Position numbers and translations under genes: made by a program. A DNA stretch of 64,000 nt from Byssothecium circinans (lineage: Eukaryota; Ascomycota; Dothideomycetes; Pleosporales; Massarinaceae). Of the stretch, positions 22,221 to 33,076 are shown piece by piece; position 1 is the stretch's first letter; each line of letters starts with the position of its first letter. The stretch is from NCBI GenBank assembly GCA_010015675.1, contig ML976979.1:1595206-1659205 (forward strand), given 5' to 3'. The notes under the pieces were generated by a model. The model was not told where the DNA came from. It made no database searches and saw only the letters and a list, made by a program, of their open reading frames with translations.

Positions 22221-23762
22221 ATGGCGCCTCCGCCTCTGCCTCCACCCCAACCCTCACCCTTCCTCGACCCAGGCACGCACCCGGTAGCCGACAGTCTCGG
22301 TGTTCTGCAATTAAAGCGCGACCACCTTATTCCTGCCATCCTCTCCGTGTCAACCGATTCAGATTACGCCGAGGGGAAGGTCGAGAATACCCGTTTCGGC
22401 TCTTACCCGCATAGCACGCTCCTCAACAAGCCGTGGGGTACACAAATCCTCGCTTCGGTCGTAGACACCGGCTCGCGCAGCTCGAAATCGAAGAAACGGA
22501 AGCGTGACGAGAAAGACGACGGCAGCGACAAGGCGCCAGTAGTGGTGCAAGAGAGCAGAAGTGAGATTGTAAAGGCGGCAACTGCAAGCAGTGGCTTTGC
22601 GCACTTGGTACCTCCGACACCAGAGACTTGGACGCTATGCCTCCCACATCGAACCCAGGTTGTCTACACGCCAGACTACAGCTACATTCTCCAAAGACTT
22701 CGAGTGCGGCCGGGAGATCACATAATCGAGGCGGGTGCAGGGAGTGGCAGCTTTACTCATGCTGCAGCAAGAGCAGTGTTCAGTGGATACCCAGGCGAGG
22801 GCGGTAATGATGTGGAGGAAGAAACCCCAGTCCAGAGGCGGAAAAGAGAAAGGAAGGGACACGTTTACAGTTTCGAGTACCACGCACCGAGGGCGGAACA
22901 ATTGCAAAATGAGGTCGCATCGCATGGGCTAGACTCCTTAGTCACTGTGACAAATCGGGACGTGTATGGAGACGGCTTTTGTTTGGATGACGAGGACGAG
23001 CCGAACGCCGATGTCATCTTCCTCGATCTACCTGCACCATGGCAGGCGCTCAAACACCTAACAAGATCTCCACCGTCATCCGCAGTGCTAAAGTCCATCT
23101 CCTCAGAAGCGCCAACACCAAGCGCAGAAGCCTCAAGTGACACCCCAAAACCATCTTCCTCAAAGCCCTTCCGTTCACCCCTAAACCCCAAAAATGCCGT
23201 TCGAATATGCACGTTCTCGCCATGTATTGAACAAGTCACCAAGACCGTATCTGCTATGCGCTCCCTTGGCTGGCTTGAGATTGGCATGGCCGAGGTACAA
23301 GCCAAGCGGCTCGAGATCCGCCGGGAACGTATCGGTCTGCAAGAGGAGGGTCTTCGCGGGGCAAACCCGACTGCGGCGACAGTACAAGAAGCAGTACAGC
23401 GCTTGCGCGATGTCGAAGACCGTGCCAAAGTGTTCCACGGCCTACAGAAAGAAAAGCAAGAACAGGTGATGAAAAGAGCAGAAGCGAAGAAGCGCGGCGA
23501 GAAAGCACCACCTCCTCTAGAAGTAGATGGGGCGTCCGGCAAAGGCGCAAAGGGGAGGATGGAAGGATTACCGCCATCGAAACACGACCGGCTCGAGCGC
23601 GCGAAGAAAGAGCTAGAGAGCAGAGCGCTGTTTAAGGAAGGGCGGTTGGTTCACCGCACGGAGCCTGAGATCAAGACGCATACGTCGTATCTTGTCTTCG
23701 CGATCCTACCACGGGAGTGGAGTAAAGAGGATGAAGAAAAGGCTCGGAAGAAGTGGAGTTGA
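22221..23762 (+). CDS. TRM61: tRNA (adenine(58)-N1)-methyltransferase catalytic subunit
   Basis: Single exon, 513 residues. It would methylate A58 in the T-loop of tRNAs, with Trm6 as the partner subunit, in the nucleus. The SAM motif HIIEAGAGSGSFTHAAAR lies near residue 168, preceded by PETWTLCLPHRTQVVYTPDY, and NADVIFLDLPAPWQAL (motif IV, D-x-P-x-P-W) follows. NAVRICTFSPCIEQVTKT and GWLEIGMAEVQ are also typical. Insertions rich in Lys/Glu (SKKRKRDEKDD, TPVQRRKRERKG) and a long charged C-terminal region make it longer than the yeast protein of about 380 residues. The protein ends HTSYLVFAILPREW, the usual last strand. Confidence 0.93.
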   Translation: MAPPPLPPPQPSPFLDPGTHPVADSLGVLQLKRDHLIPAILSVSTDSDYAEGKVENTRFGSYPHSTLLNKPWGTQILASVVDTGSRSSKSKKRKRDEKDDGSDKAPVVVQESRSEIVKAATASSGFAHLVPPTPETWTLCLPHRTQVVYTPDYSYILQRLRVRPGDHIIEAGAGSGSFTHAAARAVFSGYPGEGGNDVEEETPVQRRKRERKGHVYSFEYHAPRAEQLQNEVASHGLDSLVTVTNRDVYGDGFCLDDEDEPNADVIFLDLPAPWQALKHLTRSPPSSAVLKSISSEAPTPSAEASSDTPKPSSSKPFRSPLNPKNAVRICTFSPCIEQVTKTVSAMRSLGWLEIGMAEVQAKRLEIRRERIGLQEEGLRGANPTAATVQEAVQRLRDVEDRAKVFHGLQKEKQEQVMKRAEAKKRGEKAPPPLEVDGASGKGAKGRMEGLPPSKHDRLERAKKELESRALFKEGRLVHRTEPEIKTHTSYLVFAILPREWSKEDEEKARKKWS

Positions 23763-25189
23763 AGTGGCAGCCTTATCCTTCGATTTATGAAATAGTATTC
23801 TTACACTCCCATGACTTTTCGCTTACCTCTGCACAACGTTCTTGTGTCCGTCAACCAACTATTCATTCACCTGTGCCTGACCGCTCCGCTCCCCACTCAC
23901 CCGCCGGGTCATAAACGTGGCAGACTTGGCTTATTTCATGAGCAGGTTTTATATAAACTGCAATCAGACTAACCTACACTCTATCAACCTATGGCTAGCT
24001 ACATTGATACTTAATAGATTTCACTTCCAGAGTTCCTAAGCATCTGTGAAAGCTATAAGAGTGACATGATTCAACAGAGGGCTCCACCCAGACCAAACTT
24101 TGCTTACGAGAAAACCCTGGCAACGGCTTGGACACTATCAATGTCGACACCAAGCAAAGAAAATTCAGCCAGGCAGGCCTCGCAGCCCTCATCCATCTCC
24201 TCGCCCCAAAGTTCTCGGTCTGCATTCATTTAACGGAGTACATTACGTTGTACAAAGATGCCTTTAACTCGGTTTCCGTTTCCGTTCCAGCATGTTCTTA
24301 GCGAAACATGAAAACCCCCAAACTTAACGTACCTTGACTTTCCGATACTATACGCAGCCTCTCGCGGGGCTGTAAAAGCCAGCAGTAGCACCCGTGTTAA
24401 AGTACCCGTCAGGATTTCGGCAGGGTTATATAAAAACCGTTAACTTAGTGTAGAAAAAGCTACCTTTTAGTTTCTAGCTTTAGTGCCCGGTTTCATTCCT
24501 CTGCTCCACGAGAGGCAGCCACAGTTACAGTCACAGCCACAGCCGCATTTTTTTTCTACCTAGGATCTGACCCCCACCTCGTATTCGCAGGACTGCGCCT
24601 CGGCGTTTCGAACTCGCGGCCCCCATTCTACTTGGTTCTTTTCTTCCAAAGTATGCTGCCTACCATAGGGTACGGCCGCGTCTGCGTTTGTAGCACAAGC
24701 CTGCCTTGCTATTCGACTTGCACTTACGGAGAGGGCAGGTCCGCGCGCTGCTTACCCTTTGTAGATGGATGGGAAGGGATTACTTTGGGAAAAGTTTGCG
24801 AGGTCGTCTTGGGTTGGGTTGGATTTGATTGTGAAGGTCAGCTTTTTTTGGAGGCCGCGTCAGTTCAATGCATGTAGGGTGCTGGCTGTGCCATCCATCG
24901 ATGATTCGATGATTGCAGTTACGCGCAACTTCAACTCGGGTTCGTGTTCACTAAGTTGTTGCATTATTGGCGGATCTGATTCGATCTTCTTGGAAGGAAG
25001 ATCTGTGCAATGCGCTAACTTCCTGGCTTTGGTTTTAATCGTGTACTAACTAACAGATGGAATGGACATGTACACGCTTGAAATAAAAATGCACATTTGT
25101 TGTGTATCTATACGCAATTAGCTAATACGAGGTAAACGTTCTGAATTCCGTGAAGAGAGATAGTACTGGATTCTCCGCCCTTTGCCCTG
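23763..25189. other. intergenic between TRM61 and the PhoD gene (convergent)
   Basis: About 1.4 kb, with no coding frame I can support. A short imperfect CAGTTACAGTCACAGCCACAG repeat lies near 24520-24543, followed by a T8 run. Confidence 0.45.
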
Positions 25190-27199
25190 TCAACCCCACA
25201 CAGCATCCCTCGCCCTCTTACTGCCATCCTTTAGCGGAGGGGTCGAAATAACGTGCGCCCAAACCTCCTCTCCATCGATGAACAAGCGGTAGTTGAGTAG
25301 GCTCTGCTCGCTGTGATCGGGAGAAGTAATCTCCACGGCGCCAAACTTGCTATTACCATCAGGCAAATACTTGATACAGACGTCTTCGTCATCAACCTCA
25401 CTGTACGTTCGGAAAGGCAAGTAAAACATCGACAGCGGACTTGTGCTGAACTCGTGGACCGTGGCGCTGACCGGCCACTTTGAGTCTTTGGGCGGAGGGA
25501 ATGAAGTTGCTGCGAACTCATGCCTATCGCCACTGAGAATGACGACGCCAACGCCAGCGGTGGAACTAAGATTCCAGGCTGCTTCTAGGATCTTGCGACG
25601 CTCGAAGAGGAAACCGCCCCAGGTATCTTCAGATCCGAACTGCCAGTTTTTGGTGAAGGGCACACTGGTGACGATGATCTTCCAGTGCACTCCACCAGGT
25701 GGCGATTTGCGAATCCAGTCAAGCAGATCAGCTAGCTGTGTTTCTCCTAACATGGTTTTTGACTCGTCATTGGGATTCGCGATATCGGGACTGCGGTACC
25801 GGCGGGTATCTACCAAGAAGAAGTCTGCTGGGCCTTGGGTGAAGCTGAAGTAGGTGTGGCCACTCCTGTGTGCAGGTGGGTTCGCTGCAGCATGATAGTG
25901 CGTAAAAGCATCGTATGCTGGGACCGCGACGCCAGTCATATTTCCATTCCAGTCATTCTGGATTTCATGGTCGTCGATGACATGAATCCAAGGCAGATTC
26001 TCGCTGACAGCAGGCCACGACGGTGAAGAATAAACCTGTCGGTATTCGCGACGATAATGTTCTGCGTCTTTGCCTAGCCGTTGTGGCACATCGACGTAAA
26101 TAAAGTCACCCAGAAAGAGCATAAAGTAGGGCCGGAGTTCAGGCAGCCATCGCGCCAGATGCTCCATCCCTGGGAAATGGAGGGCATGTTGGAATGGCGT
26201 GTACGGCACCCGAGGTTTGATACAACTCGAGTGGACGAAGGTGTACTTGTCATCCTTGAGGTGCGAGATATGTCCAGGACGGGGCGGAGTGGTGAATGTG
26301 CCAGTCGTATTTCCACTTGAAGTTTCGATGATGTATTCGTAAGGCGTGTCCGGTCGCAAATGGTCGACCCGTATAGCTGAAGTGAAGTCGGTGGCACCGG
26401 TCAACCAGGTTTGGGGCTGAGTAGCATGCAGAGTCTTGTGCATCCATGAGCGGGGAGGGTCGTCTATGGTTCGGTAGAGGACTCTGACATCGAAAAGGTA
26501 TGGCTCTCGAACAAGGATGCTAGCGCTGTTCTCGGAAACGTAGCCTAGTCGTCCAAATGATGCATTGCGGCACGAGTGGAAAACGGGTGCGCGGAAGATG
26601 ACGTCGGCGGTCATAATGAGTAATGCCATGTTGATGGCAAACGTGATCCAGCTCCATAGCAGCGAGGAGGGGCTCGGCATGCCCGTGAGCAGTGTCCGCA
26701 GTATTTTTGGCTGGCGCTCTTCATACTGTATCGTCTCTTGCACGTCCAGCTCCTTCAGGGGGCCATCCTGAGCGCCTTCCAATAGCTCGACTTCTGAAGA
26801 GTCAGAGCCCGTACTGGCAATTACCTCGTTAACAATGATATCAAGCTCGTCGGATATGACCTTGAACTGCGCCGTGTCTTGCAAGCTTGTGAAGAATGCT
26901 GGCACGTAGACCAGCGTCAATGCGGTCGCTAACGGCGGCACGATCTAGGATGTGTATTGTTAGAGACGGATGCGGATCACCAGCAACGGTCGTGATGGGA
27001 ATAGGGCAGAGGTGACTAACGGTGGTGGGAATCTGTCGATAGCCAGTCAGCAATCAATACATTGGAGAGTGCCGAGTTGCAGGGGAGGCAGGAGCACGCG
27101 CGGAAGCTTCGACTCACTCACCCATCGGAGAAATATGTAAATGCTGGCTCTGAGAGCGAGCGAGCTGATGAGAGCAATAATATCGCTCAAGGAGGCCAT
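25190..27199 (-). CDS. PhoD-like metallophosphatase, membrane-anchored
   Basis: Three exons: 27199-27122, a 12-bp exon 27032-27021, and 26944-25190; total 614 residues. Splicing turns the N-terminus into IYIFLRWIPTTIVPPLATAL, so hydrophobic segments at the start and near residues 120-145 anchor the protein. The PhoD domain has LFLGDFIYVD, HVIDDHEIQNDW, ADFFLVDTRRYRS and VILSGDRHEFAA, which hold the metal-binding Asp, Asn and His residues. PhoD enzymes hydrolyse phosphodiesters and monoesters with Ca/Fe; fungal membrane forms have no assigned substrate. The third exon begins at ATC GTG, not at an ATG, which is why upstream exons are needed. The microexon has correct AG and GT borders but is a prediction. 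Confidence 0.85.
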
Positions 27200-27923
27200 T
27201 ATTACGCAGGACTCATCACGGAGAGACGCGTGAGATGTGTGTGGTGTTGCAGCGCGCGTGCAGTAATAATGCCGGCACGTGAATGGCTCGAGCCCATAAC
27301 ACATGCAGTCAAGGTGACGTCTTTTAGGCGGCCGTTCACGCTAAGCTGCTTAGGCCGTAGTGGCCAGCTAAGATTGCATCGCGAACTTCTAACGTCCGCC
27401 CTCTCGCAATACGGGCCTTTCCATCCCATCGCGGACCCGAGGCGGAGCTCTTGACTCCTCCTCGTATTGGTATTGCTTCTCGGCATCGGAGTTTGCTTTA
27501 GCCTATCGACACACCAACCCAGTCTTGACTCTTCACCATCCTCTGCGGTTAACGCGATGAATTGTAGAACATTGACCTCTAGGCTTTTGCGCCGTTCCCC
27601 GTCGCCTCTTCGGCAACATGCCTCGTGCCCTATCGATTGCGGTTGGGGTGTTCTTACTTGGGAATTGTGGCTTCTTTGGACCCGTCAAGTCTCATCTCTA
27701 GAACTGTATAAAGAGCACGGGAGCGGCAATGGATGGAGAAGCATAACAAACAAATCCTTCAGTTCACCAATATACCAAACCGTCAAGCGCTTTGCAAAAT
27801 ATCCATGTCATTTCTGTCCAGCTGTGTCTCTACCCTCCTGAGCTCTTTTCAATTTGCATTACGCAACCCACACTTCTTCACGCTCAAGTTAAGTCAACAA
27901 GTGGCTTCTTCCGTTTCGTCGCC
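27200..27923. other. intergenic, no gene recognised
   Basis: Promoter region of the PhoD gene and upstream DNA of the small peptide frame at 27924. Open frames on the plus strand (for example 27467-27841) lack any family feature. Confidence 0.4.
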
Positions 27924-28037
27924 ATGGGAATCATACATAGCAGCAACTACCCACCTCCGCCCAAGTGCCCCAACTGCGGGGCGGACAAGACTGCCGACCA
28001 TACCTGCAATGGGACTCCCACTTCCAGCTCGTCATAG
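27924..28037 (+). CDS. possible 37-residue peptide with a CxxC...HxxC pattern
   Basis: An ATG in excellent fungal context (GTCGCCATGG) opens a 37-codon frame, MGIIHSSNYPPPPKCPNCGA then DKTADHTCNGTPTSSSS. The two Cys of CPNC and the later His/Cys could bind zinc. It is too short for standard gene finding. The frame is open upstream to 27792 without changing the product logic. I do not recognise a family; it is listed because start context and Cys/His spacing look non-random. Confidence 0.3.
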   Translation: MGIIHSSNYPPPPKCPNCGADKTADHTCNGTPTSSSS

Positions 28038-29055
28038 AGCACCAACAGTGATGGTCGGGGCTCTTGGAAACCTCATTGTCTAAACGGCAATCAGATCCGC
28101 TATTCTCGGTCTTTCACCTGGTGGGAAGCTTGGATTTCCTACTTGGCTTCCTACTGGAAGACCTCCAACACATCGATTCAAGTCGGAGATCGACGAAAGA
28201 ACGTACGACTATGAATCGATCTAGCCCTACAGCGTATATATACGGCCCCGAAGGAGTGCTCTCCCGAGACGCGCCAGAGGAGACAAATAGCCGACTCCGC
28301 TCGGATGCAGTCATCTTCCGCGCAACTCTACGCCACTCCTTCGGGCCCAATCCGGCCGGGACTGCTATAGCAGTCGTCGACATAAGCTTCGTTGACTAGG
28401 ATCTGCGCCTGTACCTATAAGGAATACGTAAGTCAGCCTGTATTCGCCACGTCGGAAAATGCAAGGCTGACTCCGCAGATTACTCGGTACCAGGCATGCC
28501 TCGCTAAAGGCAACAGCCTCCCACAAGGCACATATCTGATATTTCGACCCCAGATTAGTATTTCCATTTCTCTGTTTATTCTCTACAGTAGATTTTCATT
28601 GCAGTTCGGACTTGCATCGTATGCAGTCTCGTCTTAATTTCCTTTACTCAGCATGTTCGCTAGCTTGTTTTTGTTTTTATCTTATATTGCGATGTCTGTC
28701 CTTCTCTCCTTATATTAAAATTAACTCCACAATACTCTGCTATGTTTTTAACTACGTAGCAGCTATACTGGCGTGGTCTTCGAACCCTACGTTAGTTGCG
28801 AGAGCACCTCGCTTTATAATTACATGAAAGGCAACTCTGGCACAGGCTATGTTCATCATATATAGCAAAATGATATATTGGTAACATTAATGTTTTTATT
28901 TTTCTGGGCTACGTTCCAATATCTTCTCTTAAAACCTTTGACTGAGTCATGAACGATGCCGCTTTCCACCCGGCACTGCCATCTTCATTCTAGAGACAAG
29001 CAGTTAACTCTGCATCACTCTACTTCCACCGCGTCAAATACTTTCCAGAATTTGC
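28038..29055. other. intergenic, T-rich
   Basis: The part from 28550 to 28930 is strongly T-rich with a low-complexity look and no open frame with support. Confidence 0.4.
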
Positions 29056-29535
29056 TCAACTCCTCGTGGACGGATCCCTCATGCTTGTCTTTCCCTCCTT
29101 ACCCGTTACCTCGCAGCCACCAACACCCCAACCTCGGAAGATAACAAGACGACATTTGCCCTCCTCTTCGTCCAGCCACCGACGTCCACAGCCACCCTCT
29201 CCATGCACAAATGCATCCTCATGCTCCATACACCACTTGAAATGGCCGTTGCGCAAACACGTCATGACTTCCTTCGTGCCGCGCGCTGAACACGCGAGGC
29301 ACACGATCTGAGGCATGCTGGAGATTTGACGTAACGCGAGGGATTGCCCGCGGTATGGGACAGGTAGGGTGGATAGATGCGATATGGGGGATGGGGCAGT
29401 GTGCTTGGTGATTGGGGGTGAGAGCGGGTCTTCCCCGAGGTCTTCCGGGTCGTTGAAGGATCGAGGGGGGGGGAATATCCGCTGGATCGGCCGAGGGCCA
29501 TGGTTTGGAGCGCGACATGGTGGAGAATTTGACAT
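29056..29535 (-). CDS. possible small Cys-rich protein, frame uncertain
   Basis: A 159-codon frame has a Pro/Ser-rich first half and a Cys/His-rich second half: MPQIVCLACSARGTKEVMTC, NGHFKWCMEHEDAF and GGCGRRWLDEEEGKC. The spacing resembles a zinc-binding domain, but I know no family. A second long frame (29219-29674, with MAAPTKKPTAAERE as a likely start) overlaps it, and a run of 9 G at 29465-29473 lies where the two could be joined by a one-base slip. The true product may therefore start in one frame and end in the other. Function unknown. Confidence 0.35.
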   Translation of the reverse strand: MSNSPPCRAPNHGPRPIQRIFPPPRSFNDPEDLGEDPLSPPITKHTAPSPISHLSTLPVPYRGQSLALRQISSMPQIVCLACSARGTKEVMTCLRNGHFKWCMEHEDAFVHGEGGCGRRWLDEEEGKCRLVIFRGWGVGGCEVTGKEGKTSMRDPSTRS

Positions 29536-30751
29536 GGAGGGTTGGTGGCTCGCGCTCAGCCGCTGTGGGCTTCTTGGTAGGGGCGGCCATTGTTGGTAGG
29601 TAAAGTAATGAAGTGTGGTAGTGCAAGGGTGAGTTTTGGTACTCGAGTACTTTGGGTGTAGCCGATATTATCAATTTTGGGTTGAGGATTTGTTGAGATG
29701 TGGTGGTTATGGGGAGCTGTTATAGTAACTAATTAAGAGTTATATATAACGTTACGTGTGAAGGAGAGAACTAGACAATGCATAGAAATTATGTAAAAAG
29801 GGCTTACTTATAGTTTCTGTATTGTGTACGGATCCTGAACATTTACAATGTGAAGATAACGATCACGTGCTGGTATATTTCCTACTGTTGTAGGTTGGGC
29901 AGATCTATCTATATACGCGCGGACTTCCACCAACAGTCCTTTCGACGTCGATTTATGCAAGCGCCGTACTCGTTGGACAATATAAATGGTTGAGTCGTGA
30001 TATAGTAAAGGATGATTGAAGACGAGAGCTCAAGTCATAGTCCTAAGGGTATATAAACCACATCAGATACAGCAGAGTATACCCTCCAGCACGCTGTGAG
30101 CATCCGAGACAGTGGAAAAAGTTTCGTAACATGGGCGCAGGATTACCACAAGAAATGACAGCCCTCGAAGACCAGTACGCCACTATGACCCGAATTTCCC
30201 CATATTTGACCACATCTCCAGTACGCCCTTCCGAAAGCTCTCCTCTCCTCGATTTTCGCAGTATCTTTAGTCGAGATCACAACACTCTCATGCCCACACC
30301 GACTCGCATTTGCATCAGCATTTGTATTCGCATCTGCCTCTCGTTGCCATTTCCAAGGTCCTTTCCCCGGTCAGCAAACCTCTCCTTGGACCCATCAATC
30401 CCATATCACCAAGAAGCCAAAATAACGACATACCAACAAGCAGTGAATGTTCTCTCACCCCTCACCCTCTCCACATCCGCCTCCTCTTTCCCGAATCCCG
30501 AATCCCCACAACCCCTACACCTCCTCCGAAACCGGCCACTAAAACATACGAACACCTAAAAGAAATCAATGAGAAGTAGGGCATAAAGGAATAGGATAAA
30601 CGTGAGGAACTTGCTAGGAGGTACTTAATTAACTCTAATGAATATCGCAGCTCCCAAGAATGGCACAATTAAATTAGCGGCCAAATACCAGAGTTGCGAT
30701 GAAGGACGTTTACAGATCTACTATTTATCCCTTCATTAATTAATACAAAGC
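29536..30751. other. intergenic with a possible promoter and weak frames
   Basis: A TATATAAA element at about 30052-30059 precedes an ATG at 30131 that opens 142 codons, but this frame has no recognisable feature and competes with another frame from 30310. From about 30590 the DNA becomes AT-rich. Confidence 0.4.
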
Positions 30752-31647
30752 TCACACACTCTCATGGATATCCATTACAGCGTTCGCAAACAGTTTGAGT
30801 TCTTTTGCGCTGTTGGTCACCGGTGCTCCAGCTCTAGCTACTTTCCATAGGCGGGTGCCTAAGTCAGCCCACGATGCGGAATTCGAACCTCGATGCGGTA
30901 TTGCGAGAAAAACGATCCCAGCTGGCACGTTGCGAGTGAAGAGCTCGAAGCCTTTTCCGTGCGCAATGGTCAAGGCTTACCCCAAGCTATGAGTAATGAC
31001 TGGTTCAGGCGTCAACATCATGTACATAACTTCGCAACAAGGCCATCCATATTGTGGCAACTAAATAGTATGGGCCGTGAAGGGTCCTTTGGGATTTTAG
31101 AGGGTGCTAGTAGGGTCTGCACGAATTCAATGATACGGCCTTGGGCACAATCAGAGAAAAGATTAGCGTTGTATCCGAAAGTCATGATTCGTGTCGTCGG
31201 TAGTATCTTGGACAAGAACTGCTTGGGCCAGAAAGCTCCATCCTTCGACCATGTTCGAAAGGATCCGCCATTGAGACCGTGTATGAACACGACACTGCAC
31301 ACATGCGTCAGTTACAAGCAAAAGCTGACCCAAAATAGGATCATTTGCTTACTCTAGTGTATAGGCCTGGGTATCTTGGAAGAGAGTACGGTTCTCGGGC
31401 CAAATGATTGTCGGCCCGGTAGCGTCCGGAACCTAGCAGATGCATCAAACTCAGTTTTTAGGACGGTGCTTACCGGTTGGGTATGAGGACATACTTTATA
31501 ATCCAAGTGAGTCTCTGGTTCCTTTAATGGAGATGTATGATTATTGGTCGCTCCGCTTGCAGTACCCACGGATGAGGTAGCCACCGTCTCTTTTGGATTT
31601 GTAGATAACTTCTTTCGTCCCTGCCCGAAAATCGTGGTAATGCCCAT
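30752..31647 (-). pseudogene. truncated SERAC1/LipA-like alpha/beta-hydrolase with altered nucleophile
   Basis: Four exons can be spliced in phase (31647-31495, 31432-31353, 31294-31026, 30975-30752) to 241 residues. The content is clear: VVFIHGLNGGSFRTWSKDG, FWPKQFLSKILPTTRIMTFG, and later GIVFLAIPHRGS, which form the N-terminal lipase-like domain found in fungal SERAC1-like and STAND proteins. The nucleophile elbow, normally CHSLGGLV, reads CHNMDGLV, so Ser is Asn and one Gly is Asp. The frame ends at FANAVMDIHES, about where family members continue for hundreds of residues. The downstream DNA is AT-rich and unreadable. I call it a decayed gene; a spliced but inactive protein is the alternative. 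Confidence 0.6.
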
Positions 31648-32120
31648 CTTCAAATCGTTCAATAGTCACAAGAGACCATGGAACGTGGTGAACGCGTGGT
31701 AGGATGCACCTCATGGCAGGTGCATGCGATATAACAATGAACTGGGCTGCTTATATGTTAATCTTTGCGTCTTCTAGCGATGTTGAACAAGGTGAAAAAA
31801 AATCAAACCGCAGTTAAGACCCTAGAACGCTTTGGTTCATAATATAACGTCATATACTGTGAATGGCCCAGGTCCTAGACCGTGTAAAGATTAATTAACC
31901 ATCACATGCAGCAGGCCGAGTATCTATTCGCGTGATTAAAAGAATTCCCTGCACACCTAATGCTCTCTCACCAAATATTACCTATAATAATATGTTAATT
32001 ACGCTACTTTTAAATGTAATAAAACATAGAAGTATAAAGCCTAAAATATTCTTTTATATACTAAGTAGAAAGAGGTTAAAAAAGGTTTGTTGTGCGTAGA
32101 AAAATTTTGGGTAAAGTTTT
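31648..32120. other. AT-rich non-coding island
   Basis: Strongly AT-rich, especially 31910-32110, with many short stops in all frames. It separates two broken genes and fits RIP-affected or relic DNA. No transposon ends recognised. Confidence 0.5.
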
Positions 32121-33076
32121 TTAGTGTGAGGCGAATTGTTTTAATCGCGTGTTAGAGGTGGATAATTGAACAATATCTGTGACGGATATGAAGTCGGTGG
32201 AGGAGAAGACTTTGGCACTTGTGAGGTCCTTCTCGAGAACGATGGTCTGATTCCCAGAGCAGAATGTAAGGTGTGCTGCAATTGTGGGAATCGGAGGAAA
32301 GTCGCGGGTGATGTCCGCAAGCGTGTAAGAGGGGTGTGCCAGTACAGTCATACTGACTCCATCCTCTTTCTTCATGTCGCGATCTAGATGCGTTGAATGG
32401 ATGAGAAGATCGCGCAGAATTGAAGGGAGAGACAGGCGGAAGCCAAGAAGGACCAAAGCGAGGTTAGATAGAACTTGAAGTTGACCCATCTCGAATCGTC
32501 CTCATTGTGATATGGCCGAAAGTTTAAAGACAGACTCAGATCTTGTTTAACGCCGGTCAGCACGCCCACGAATCCCACATAGCTAACAGTCGTGACAATG
32601 ACTTCGCTGCCCGGCCTTTCCACGTATTGGAATACGGCGAGTACTTCTCTGAGCGATGGCATGGCCTAATCCAAAGTCCAAAAATGCATCATATGTTGGC
32701 TTTTGTCTTTGTCTTTCACAAGTATGCCTCCGCTCGTGCATCCCATGAGGAGATCGAGAAGAACGTTGTACGATATTAGAAGGTATATTGATATCCCAGT
32801 GATCTCGCTTATGCCGCGTAGCTCGCGAGTCTGCTCTTCGCCGTACAAGGCTCGCAGACAGAGCTGGGCGAAGATCAGGAATAGAAGCCTTGGAATTCGA
32901 CATTTGTTGATAACTTCATCCAACGGCTGTCTAAGGTTCCCCAGACTTTCCTTGGCGTTTGTGGCGGCTTCAATATATCAGTATTCCGGCGGTAGCGAAA
33001 GGTCGACAGTGTATACAGGCATTTCCGTGGTCTCGTAATCGTCATGTTCGGATGATCCAAGCGACGTTTCTCCCAT
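32121..33076 (-). pseudogene. acid-ceramidase/NAAA-like Ntn-hydrolase pseudogene
   Basis: The minus strand reads, in order, MPVYTVDLSLPPEY-stop-YIEAATNAKES, ISIYLLISYNVLLDLLMGCT with the nucleophile Cys in LLMGCTSGG, MMHFWTLD-stop-AMPSLREV, then VTTVSYVGFVGVLTGVKQDL and SLSLNFRPYHNED. After about 32480 the homologous sequence continues one base out of frame (LGFRLSLPSILRDLL ... AAHLTFCSGNQTIVLEKD). So there are two nonsense codons (TGA at 32980-32978, TAG at 32668-32666) and one frameshift. The stops fit C-to-T or G-to-A changes of Arg CGA and Trp TGG. A start at 33076 is the farthest ATG in frame. Living relatives hydrolyse N-acyl lipids; this copy cannot make a full enzyme. Confidence 0.72.

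Noticed and set aside
24585..24632. tRNA-like TTCGAAC loop
   Set aside because: The stems around it do not pair and no acceptor or anticodon arm can be built.
30131..30559. 142-codon frame after a TATATAAA element
   Set aside because: Promoter-like context, but the product is low-complexity, competes with a frame from 30310, and shows no family feature.
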